Below are positions 11,090-20,800 of a stretch of DNA of 37,900 bases, in pieces. The DNA is from Sperchopsis tessellata. Taxonomy: Eukaryota > Arthropoda > Insecta > Coleoptera > Hydrophilidae. The stretch spans positions 1 through 37,900 of the forward strand of contig JAWQRN010000113.1 of the NCBI GenBank assembly GCA_033557685.1. The letters run 5' to 3'. Position numbers and translations under genes: made by a program. Position 1 is the stretch's first letter, and every line of letters begins with the position of its first letter. A model generated the notes under the pieces. That model ran no database searches and was not told the origin of the DNA. It saw nothing but the letters and a program-made list of their open reading frames with translations.

Positions 11090-13018
11090 TTTCATTACAT
11101 ATTACATCATTTAATTGATAATTGTATTCCTGAAAATGGAAAAGTCTTTAAGGAGAAAACAAACAAACTAAAATATGGGCAATAAATTCAGAAAATGATA
11201 AAAATATTGAACGCACTGAAGATAGTAGCGCAAGTTAGAAAGGAGGAAATTGCTTGGGTAGCGTATGATGCCTTAAAGAGTGTCTACAAAAATAAATTGA
11301 CAGTAGAAAATTAATGGAAGAAGAATTGAAACAACAATAAACAAACAAAAAACAATTTGGGATATTAGAAATATAGAAAAAGAAAACAAAAAGTTTCAAA
11401 ACACCAAAAAAAATACACCTGAAACTGAAGAGTTGAACATTTATTTTTGTGAAATCGGTCGAGATATAGCAGAAAATATATCAGACACACACATTAGAGC
11501 AATAGATTTATTAAAGAACTCACCATTTGTAGAGAAACTCTTTTTTTCTGGCCAACAGATGATAGAGAAATTGACGGAATAATTAAACGAATAAAATCTA
11601 AGAACACTAAAGATATATACGGAATGACTTCGACAATTTTAAAATTAATAAAAGATACTTTATTAGTTATTATCAATAATGTGTTTTTGAAGGAGTTTTT
11701 CCAATAAAATTGAAAAGATCAAAAATCACACCCACCTTTAAAGGAGGGGAAACAAGTGAATGTAATAACTATAGACCACTAATCAGTGCTACCAGTATTG
11801 TCAAAATTAATAGAAGTTGCAGCCAAATGAAGGATAGTTAAGTTTTTTGAAAAGCACAACTTATTTACGGAAGAACAACATGGATATCGTAAATCGAAAT
11901 CTACATAAACAGCAATACTTGAACTAGTAGAACATCTATCGTAATCATTTGATGAAAAAAATATTACAAGAGCGGCAATGTGTGACATGTCAAAAGCTTT
12001 TGACACAGTATCACAGAAAATACTAATACAAACATTATGGAATGAAAGGAACAGTATCAGATTTTTTGATATCGTACCTTGAAAACCGAGAAATAGTAGT
12101 AAACTGGAAAGGGAAAATGACACAGTGTAAAATCTTAAACAATAGAGTACCTCAGGGCTCAATCCTAGGACCAATCATATTTGTAATATATATAAATGAC
12201 AACACATAATATAAATACTTCAAAAACTGTATTATTCGCTGACGAAACAACTTTTCTTTGCTCTGAAAGGACACTACAGGATCTGAAACAGGACACACAA
12301 AGGGTTATGGAGCAGCAGGAACACAAATTGAAACTCAATGAAAATACAATGCAAATAATTACTTTTAAGATGGGTAGAAATATAGAAAACACATCAACAA
12401 AATTCCTGGGTATATGGATACATAATCAACTACGATGAAGCGAGCAATGATATAACACAACTAAAAAAGAAGCTGAATTCATCTCCGTTCGTGGTCAGGA
12501 GAATTAAAGCTATAAGTACGAAGGAATATGCAATAGCAGCATATTTTGGACTGTTTCATGGTGTGGCAGCAAATGGAATTCTTCTGTGGGGAGCTTGCAC
12601 CGCTGCAAAACAGATTTTTATAATGCAGAAAAGAGCATAATTTAAAATCTGGAGAGAGTTGCAGGGAAATCTTTAAAAAATTGAAAATACTCACGTTACT
12701 ATCCTTGTATATATTGGTGTGTCTGAAGTATGTACACTTGAACAAGAATAAATTTGTCACCAACGGGTATAATCATGAATACAGCACAAAACGCAGATAT
12801 GATCTCTGAATTCCATATCATCGAATTGAGGCATCCCAACAACAACTGAAGTATTATGGAACCAAGCTCTATAACAAGTTATCAGTAAAGATTTATCTCA
12901 AAAGAAATTTACCGCAGAGGTCAGGAGGTTATTGCTGCATGACACCAACTACTCCGTAGAGATGTTTCTGCGGGCGTGTTTTTTGATGATGAAATAAATT
13001 ATTGTTAATATTATTCTG
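11090..13018 (+). mobile_element. LINE B, 5'-truncated non-LTR element inserted in LINE A
   Basis: In shifting frames: ELNIYFCEIGRDIAENIS (11433 on), FFWPTDDREIDGIIKRIKSK (11547 on), fingers ITPTFKGGETSECNNYRPL, GYRKSKST, palm CDMSKAFDTVSQKILIQTL (about 11980), VPQGSILGPIIFVIYINDNT (12149 on), motif C as LFADETT (12234 on; the second Asp of the usual ADD is Glu) and a tail YYGTKLYNKLSVKIY near 12850. Both the general layout and YNKLP-type tail fit a Jockey/CR1-type LINE without RNase H. It lacks ORF1 and endonuclease and has many stops. Confidence 0.75.
12196..12438 (+). pseudogene. LINE B RT motif C segment
   Basis: The longest open piece of LINE B: SKTVLFADETTFLCSERTLQ, then DTQRVMEQQEHKLKLNENT, then KFLGIWIHNQLR. 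Motif C reads ADET instead of ADDT, so even if the frames were open the copy would lack the second catalytic Asp. Confidence 0.6.
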
Positions 13019-13059
13019 CGGCCCAGATGGTTGAAATCCTGAGTGGTCACCCAAGAAAT

Positions 13060-13547
13060 TTTCAATATGATCAGCTGAATTGGTTGCAATACATCACGCT
13101 TTCAGCTTGATCAGGGATAATGATATCAGGACGGAGGCAATCCTTACAGATTCAATTTCAGTTTTTAAAACAATTGAGAGGAGAGATGTCTCAGCCGTAA
13201 ACGATTATATTACCCTAAAAATTCGAGCTGTTCTTAGGGAATTCAAGGACCGGCAGACTGGAACCCTGCTGACATGGGTCTCTGGACATCAGGGAATATA
13301 CGGGAACGAGAAGGTGGATGAGTTAGCTATTCTGGGGATGGAAACAACCAGAATTTTACTCTATAACCCACCATTCCGGGATTGCTGGAATGTGATAAAG
13401 AAGGAAATTTGGCATAAATGGAGAATCTTCTGTGCAGCGGTGGCCACCCTGAAGAGAAATGGTATAAAAATATTGAAAGCTCACCTAGATCATCTTTATG
13501 GTGCAAAGATTTTCCATACTTTCCTAGGAGGGTATTTGTTATGTTGA
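13060..13547 (+). pseudogene. LINE A RNase H domain, first Asp missing
   Basis: SAELVAIHHAFSL gives the catalytic Glu, EAILTDSISVFKTIE the second Asp, LLTWVSGHQGIYGNEKVDEL the His and last Asp of a type I RNase H. The opening TDGS-type strand with the first Asp is absent because LINE B lies directly upstream. The domain would degrade RNA in the RNA:DNA hybrid during I-type retrotransposition. Confidence 0.75.
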
Positions 13548-13575
13548 ATAAATTAAGTAAAAATAATATAGGAAA

Positions 13576-13930
13576 TTGTCCAAGGAAAACATCAGTATAA
13601 ATGAAGTTGCTTTATTGAGTAACAGCCAACATGTTTTGAGGCACCTGCCTCATCTTCAGGGCTACATTTTTAACAAAATGGAACACCCAATGTACTCCTC
13701 GTCTACTTTTTCTTTAAATAGATTAAGGGTAGGACATGCTATCACCCCCGAATTTCTATTTAAAATTGGTTGAAGAGATTCCCCATACTGTAATTGTGGT
13801 GAGGTCTCTGACCTGCACCATATGGTTCTTGCTTGTGACCAGAGTCGTGCCTCTATTCTCCGTATATAGAAGACTGAATTTCCGATCAGCATACAGTCAA
13901 TATTTAATACAGGGAATAAAGCAGTGATGG
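13576..13930 (+). pseudogene. LINE A ORF2 C-terminus with Cys/His motif
   Basis: SLNRLRVGHAITPEFLFKIG is followed, after a shift near 13770, by SPYCNCGEVSDLHHMVLAC, a CxC...H...C arrangement common at the end of I and R1 LINE ORF2s. The rest runs out near 13930 into a short 3' UTR. Confidence 0.65.
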
Positions 13931-14056
13931 CTAGAGTTATAAGACAAATAAACGAACTTAGTTTGAATATATAATGGGCCAATGTTGTAGTATCAAATTA
14001 AATTTGGGGGCAAAGACAGTCGTGATCCCATTAAATAACGTGAACTGAACTGAAAA

Positions 14057-14500
14057 CAAATACATACATGTGTCAAATAATATTAAATATATACCTCACA
14101 TAATTTTCAAAATATTGCAGATTAAATACAAAATATGGTAACCAAAAAATTAGTGACCTTAAATATTTTAGCCAAAATTTAACACCTATACCTTAAGTGT
14201 AATTGCATTGAAATCATATTATGTACATTTATTAAATTGGGAAAATATCACTTGTGAAAACAATTACGTATGAAATTATTTTCATCTCAACCTAAAAATC
14301 ATTTTTATAAAATTATATATTGAGCAAAAAAGCTGTTTTACTTGGTAATGTTAAAAAATGAGCACCCTACGTATATGTACATTTTAAAAATTAAGATATT
14401 TATTGCAATTTTTGCAAATAAAATAATTCACTCATCTATGTAAAAAGTTATAAATTAATCCATTTCAAATCATAATTTAAATACTTCCTTGGTGGTAGTA
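14057..14500. other. AT-rich spacer between LINE A and the ENPP 3' UTR
   Basis: No coding or repeat structure is recognised. The gene's 3' end probably lies at its right side, near 14490. Confidence 0.5.
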
Positions 14501-14506
14501 TTCATT

Positions 14507-14512
14507 TTTATT
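14507..14512 (-). promoter_or_regulatory. Candidate polyadenylation signal of the ENPP gene
   Basis: AATAAA on the minus strand about 160 nt past the stop codon is the first canonical signal seen in the expected 3' UTR. AT-rich DNA makes chance matches common. Confidence 0.4.
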
Positions 14513-14670
14513 TTGAATATTAATAATAAAATTTCAATGCACACAGACAAGTAATTATAATGCAGGAATCAAACGTGTACGAAAAAGATAGGACATTTGC
14601 AATTAACCCAAAAAAATGGTTGAACCAATATGAATAACAATGAACATGTTAATCTTTAAAAAGAAAACAA

Positions 14671-14849
14671 TTAAGCATCTTCTGGTTCAAGTAAATGTTG
14701 TGCTTCGATGCTCGAATGATGAAAGTTTTGTTGGAACCTTTTGTTGAGTGCTGCAGCTGTGGTGATATTTTGTTGACGTTTAATCGTCATTATTGTAACT
14801 GCAACAGCACAGAGTACTACCAAAAGAAGTGCTACTAAAGTTGCTGCAG
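14671..14849 (-). CDS. ENPP exon 7: membrane anchor, tail and stop
   Basis: The acceptor TTGATTACAG completes the split Ala codon from exon 6. The encoded ATLVALLLVVLCAVAVTIM joins the hydrophobic end of exon 6 to make one span of about 25 residues. A stop-transfer cluster (TIKRQQN) and a polar tail of about 40 residues ending EPEDA follow, then TAA at 14673-14671. This is 7.8 kb from exon 6, but phase, hydrophobicity and splice signal all agree. Confidence 0.85.
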
Positions 14850-17800
14850 CTGTAATCAAAATAAGACTTATAAATACTTACATCTCAAATATTTGAGAGA
14901 CTGTAGCAAAAATATTTGCTTAGTTGCCTAAGATATTGTACAAAATGCAAAGTCTATCCCAAAAATATTGATGAATAACAGTTTAGTTTGATGATCACGA
15001 TAAATAAATTGGAACCAGTATTGGGTGCTTTGTGCTACAGAAAAGTTATTAATGTAATTGGTCATCATTATGTGATTTTCAAGAGTTAACTAGATTAATA
15101 AATAAAATACTAAAAACAAACACAGAAATAAAAAAAAATCAAAATAAGACATAACAACATATGGACCGATCAAACAATTATCAACAAGATCAAACATAGA
15201 GACAAAAAATATAAAAGGAAGAAAAATAATCCTAATGACTTAAAATTAATAGCTGAATATAAAAAAAAAAACAAAAAAAGATGTAGAACAATACATGAAA
15301 GAAAAAGGTGTACATAAACAAAAGGTTACAAAATGCAATAAATAATCCTAGGAAAATATGAAAACTGATCAATTTTACATTAACTAATGAAAACAACAAT
15401 ACCAAAAATAATATTGAACAGCTAAGAACAACAAGTGAAGAATACAATACAGAAGAGGAAATGGCAGAAAATGAAAACACTTACTTTGCAGATATAGGGA
15501 ACATCAAGCCAAAGAAATAATGAAAAAAAGGAAAACCAGGAGTGAAGAGAAAACATTTTATTTGTATGCAATCAATACAGATGAAGTGAAGATAATTATA
15601 GCAGTGTTAAAGAATGGCAAAGCATATGGAAATGATGGAATAACAGCAGAGACAATAAAGGAAGTATGTCATGAAATAACACCTATACTAACCAAGCTAA
15701 TAAATAAAGTATTTAAAACTGGTACATATTCAGAATCTTTGAAAGAAACAACCATAGTGCCCATATATAAAAGTGGAAACAAAAATCAGATAAGCAACTA
15801 CATGCCTAGCTCTAATATCAATATTCGACAAAATAATCAAGAAAATCTTAAAAGAAACGGTTAATGAAGTATTTTAGAAAGACAAAATTCATAAACAGGA
15901 AACAATATGAATTTCAAGAACATTCTAGTACTATATCAGCAATAAAAGTTCTGCTAACTGATATACAGGGGATGGCCTAGATAAAGGAGAATATGTTATA
16001 TGTCTTTGTATCGACTTAAAAAAAGCATTTAATATGGTGTCAAGAGATCTCTTATTAGCAAAACTTAGAAAGGCAGGAGTTAGGGGAAATCAACACAGGA
16101 ACTTTGAGACGTATCTAAAGAACAGGACACTAAAAAACAAACATACTGAGCAGCAACCACACAACAAGATATGGGGTACCACAAGGTAGTGTCTTGGGAC
16201 CAATTCTGTACAATATTTATATCAACGATTTAAAAGACCAAAACCTCATAAGATCACAATATGTATATGCAGATGATACCTGTTTATTATACAGAAACAA
16301 AAATTTAGAGGAACTTGAAACAATTATCAATAGAGATATGATTTCATTAAACTAATGGCTGCAACATAATCTGCTTACCATAAATTCAGAAAAAACGAAA
16401 TACAAACTATTCTCACAGAACAAAAAACACTCAGAAATAACTATAAATATTTTTTTAGAGGATAAGCTCATACAGAAGGAAAAAACCACAACATACTCAG
16501 GTTTAAGAATTGATGGCCGTCTCAAATGGAATGACCACACAGACAAGATATGTAAAAAAATTGCACCGATGGTTGAAGCAATCAAAAGAACCTCAAGATA
16601 CTTAACACCAAGAAAAAAACAGCTGGTCTATAATGCATACATAATATCTCATATTAACCGCCAGATTAATGCCTGGGGTAGAACTACGAAACAAAACATT
16701 AAGCGAATCCAAATTGCACAGAACAAAGCAATAAAGGCATTAAGGACCCCATCAAGCAGCCTATGCCTAACAGAAATGAATATAGAAACGAGGATAAAGT
16801 ACGAATACATTTTGAAGATCGAACAAATAATGGGCGTACACACAAAGACATATTGATAAACCTGAAAAGGAAATTGGGAGAACGAAGATACCACACATAG
16901 GGGCAGTATTATACAGCGCGCGCCTTAAGTATGGAATAAATTCAGTAAAAGCGAAATAAAATATTGTTGGAAGAAAACCTTGAACAGGTCGATTTTATTT
17001 GATAAAAATACACATTTTTGCATGACATTCGATTTTCAACCATCAGTTGTTTTAGAGTAATGACGTCATCATTATTTTTTTTTAAATAGCAACTTCCAAT
17101 TTTTTTTCTTGATTTTGAGATCATTTCATTGTCGAACTGACAGTATCAAAATTTTATCATCTTACATTAGACATTTTTTGAGAAAATGACAATTGAATGT
17201 AAGAAAAGTAAAATAAAGCAAAAACTCTGTTGCGAGCAAAAACGTTATCAGATCTTGTTTTTCGAAGTGTCTGATGTTTTTTACAGATCACGTAGGTACA
17301 AATCATTTCAAAGTGTCAGTTTTACACCGACTTCTTAACATATAAGCAGTACAGAAATCTTATTGCAATTTAAGTATTATGGCACATTTAATGAAATTTT
17401 AATTCACATCGGTTGCAGGAATAAGACTAGAACTCAGAAAAAAGTTTGCGATTTGTTTAATGTAAAATATCCAGATCGCCCTATCAGTTAGTAAGATTGA
17501 GTCTAAATTTCAAGAAACTGGTGATATTAAAGATATTCAAAAACCTGGACGTCCAAAAGTTAGTGAAGATCTGAAACTGAACATTTTGTTAAGTGTGGAA
17601 GAGACTTCTCACAATACCTCTCGATTGGTTGCATTAGACAATGAAGTTAATCAGAGGAAGAAAAATATCATCTCTATAAAATTCAACTCGTACAGGAACT
17701 CAACGAAGACGATCCCGACTACAGTTTTGTTATACTATGATGGACCTGTGCCAAGCTAATCGATGTTTGCACCGGCAATTACTTTTTTCGGATGAGGCAA

Positions 17801-20800
17801 TGTTTTGTCTCAATGGCACAGTGAATCGTCAAAGTTGCAGGTACTGGAGTAGGGTTAAGGCAGAAATTAAATGTGTGGGCTGAAATAGTTGATAACAGAA
17901 TAGTAGGGCCTTTCTTCTTTGAAGGAATCCTCACAGGAGCAATACATTTACAGTGTTTTCAAAATGACCTTGTTCCAGTGCTTGCAGTAATTGTTCCAAA
18001 TGAAAATGATCCAGACCTCACAGATAGTATCATATGGTTTCAGCAAGATGGCGCAGCCCCGCACTATGCGCAGCCTGCTCGAGATTTTCTGGATAGTTGC
18101 TATCCGAGGAGGTGGATTGGCAGGCGAGGGCTGATAGAATGACCTGCAAGATCCCCAGACCTTGCACCCCTTGATTACTTTTTATGGGTTTATTTAAAGT
18201 CCAAGGTCTACGTCTCCAGACTACAAAATTTAGCTGAATTAGAACATCGCATTAGAGTTGAAATGTGCAGAATTAGCCCGGAAACAAAAATGTACAAGAA
18301 GAATTTCTACACAGGCTTGAGTATTGTCAGAAAGATAGTGGATGGCAGTTCGAACAGTTTATTTAAAATTGTATTTGCTTAGAAATGTAATTTTTTTTTA
18401 TTTTGTGTTAACAATAAAATTTACGTTTTCTAACATTCAATTGTCATTTACTTGAAATTTTTTTTATGTAAGATGGCAACACTTTTACACTGTCAGTTCG
18501 ACAAGAAGATCTCTCAAAATCAAGAAAAAAATTTGGGAGTTGCTATTTAAAAAAAAAATTATGACGTCATCATAAACAACTGATACTGGAAAATCGATTG
18601 TCATGTAAAAATGTGTATTTTTATCAAATAAAATCGATCTGTTCGAGGATTTCTTCCAACGAAATTTCATTTCGCTTCTACTGAATTTATTCCATACTTT
18701 AGGCGCGCACTGTATAACCAACTACCAGACAAGATCAAGAACATTAACAACATCAACTCCTTCAAAAAAGTGTTAAGAATGTATATAGTCAACAATCAAC
18801 TCAGTGAACTGAACTGTAATTAAACTGAAGGCTTCAAGTCCAATGGGATACAAATTATGTTATATTAAATTGTATACTATTGTGAAAGCTATGTAAATAA
18901 ATAAATAAATAAATAAAAGCATGGTATGTTGGAAGATAAAGGTAAATAAAAATAAAATATAATTTTAAAATAAAATTTAATATAAAATTTTTGTTAAAAA
19001 CAGAAAACCACAGCCATCAGCATGCACTACAAAATAACATGAATAAAATAAACAAAAATTCAATATAACTTTTAAACAATTATGGATATACAATATTATG
19101 TTTTGTTCCGATTTATGTATAAAAATATTTAGTAACCATATAAACAGAGTTGGCTTTATGATATGACTATCCTAGACAATTGCCGTACGGTAACGATAGT
19201 CAGGTGACTAAGGGTGTCATAAGAGTCAGGCTGCTTAATAGAAAAAATGCAGAACATACGCCTAGTTTATAGCAGATTTTGCCTAAAAGCATCAATAAAC
19301 CACAATCTTCTCTGCACATGGATTAATTTTATTATGTATATGGTCCGTGTTAACCAAATTTAGTAGAGATTCGTCTCCTTGCTCGAGTTTTTTTTGGACC
19401 TATATAAAACAAACAAAAAAAACAAAAAAAACACATAAAAATACTGCAGGTGCCTATGGTATGCGGTATCAGCTTTATGCTCAGCTTGCTGGCAATAGTG
19501 TGACATGAATCAGTAGTAAAGATGCAAATATCCAAAGGTACATGGAATAACATTCAGGACAAGTCGCTCCTAGAAATATTTTTTTCAGTAACAATTTTAT
19601 TGACAAATTTAAACATATTAAACAAAAAGGTTATTTATTTTTAAGTAATGGTAAGCTCTTCAACATAATGGGATAAGTGGATAAACAAAAAAAAAATATA
19701 TAGGAATGGAGAAGATCGTTATTTGTGTAGGTTGTGTAGAAATGTGGATGAAAAAAACAAGTGCAAAATATATTATTTTAGTTATTTGATAAAATGGATT
19801 TTCAAGCAAAGCGGCTAAGTTAATATATTATATACAGAAACCAAACTTGAATTGAAAAATATAGGAACAAGCCAAAATTGCTGTAGACACCGTGTTTTTT
19901 TGTTATTAAGATGTTATCAGCACTGCTCTGTTAGTAATTATTTGTCTCAAACATATGAATACATATTTAATTTCTTGAATAAATGCTTTAAAGTGAGAAG
20001 TAAGCACATTATGAGAGGTATCACAATATTTCAATATTGCAATTGAATTATCATTAGGTTATTTGAATATTAATCTACATGAATTACCATTTTGCATATC
20101 TATTGGAATTTTTTGCTTCCTTGGCTGTACATAAAAGTATTATTTTAATAATTTCATAAAAAAATCTCTAGAAAAGCGGCCTAGTTAATATATTAAATAC
20201 AGAAAGCAAACATGCATCGAAAAATATAGGTATAAGCCAAAGTTGCAGTGGACAATATGTTTCTAGCAATAAAGTGTCATCAGAATTGCTCAGTTAGTAA
20301 TTAGCTGTCCCAGATGTATAATTTATATGCGTATATCTGGAACAGCAAATTACTAACAGAGCAGTGCTAATGACGTCATAATGACAGAAACTGAAATTTC
20401 GGCTTGTTCCTATATTTTTAAATGCAAGTTTGATTTCTGTATCTAATATATTAACATGGCAGCTTTGCTTGAGATTTGATTTAATAAAATTTCTAAAATA
20501 TTACAATCGTGTGCAACCAAGGAAACAAAAATTCCAATAGATATGAGAAAATTGCAATTTCTTGTAGATTAATATTCATTTGACATAATAATTATTCTAT
20601 TATACTTTATTATTAACTTCTTACTCCCGACCTTAAAGAATTTATACAAGAAATCAAATATGTGTCAAAATTTGTATTGAAATTTGTAATGGATATTTAG
20701 GAGTGCCCACTAAAAATTCAGAAGAAAAAAGACTAATGGAATGACGAAATAAAGAAAGAAATATATATGGAATGAAGACAAGTATCTCTCAATTATATGT

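Larger units (their letters stand above)
6973..14056 (+). mobile_element. I-like non-LTR retrotransposon (LINE A), decayed and twice interrupted
   Basis: The order of parts is that of an I-clade element: ORF1 with zinc knuckles (7176-7928), ORF2 with endonuclease start (8469-8780), reverse transcriptase (8842-9330 and about 10015-10790), linker (10804-11046), RNase H (about 13060-13547) and a C-terminal CCHC-like region (13576-13930). It then has a short 3' UTR ending near gaactgaactgaaaac. It is broken by a minus-strand LINE tail (about 9330-10015) and a plus-strand LINE (about 11090-13018). Most of the endonuclease and the first RNase H Asp are missing. The 5' border is a guess. Confidence 0.75.
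16914..18712 (+). mobile_element. Mariner-like (Tc1/mariner) element, 1799 bp, in LINE C
   Basis: The ends CAGCGCGCGCC and, inverted, CAGTGCGCGCC are flanked by TA at 16912-16913 and 18713-18714. Removing the element and one TA rejoins gta tta tat aac caa (V L Y N Q) of the LINE C frame, so the insertion site is exact. The terminal inverted repeats are unusually long, about 300 bp each. It contains one broken transposase gene. Confidence 0.9.
15110..18917 (+). mobile_element. LINE C, non-LTR element in intron 6, split by a mariner
   Basis: The element lies antisense to the ENPP gene. RT parts in order are described in the next entries (15520-16856). The C-terminal tail is cut at 16911 (GAVLY) and resumes at 18715 (NQLPDKIKNINNINSFKK), ending with TAA near 18823. 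The 3' end is a (taaa)n tail at 18891-18916. ORF1 and endonuclease are not seen, so the copy is 5'-truncated or too decayed to read before 15480. Confidence 0.8.

Noticed and set aside
13662..13982. 106-codon minus-strand ORF.
   Set aside because: Shadow of the LINE A C-terminus (CNCGEVSDLHH on the plus strand).
15232..15480. Hydrophobic 82-codon minus-strand ORF resembling a membrane protein.
   Set aside because: Complement of an A-rich LINE C region; Phe/Leu/Ile runs come from poly-T.
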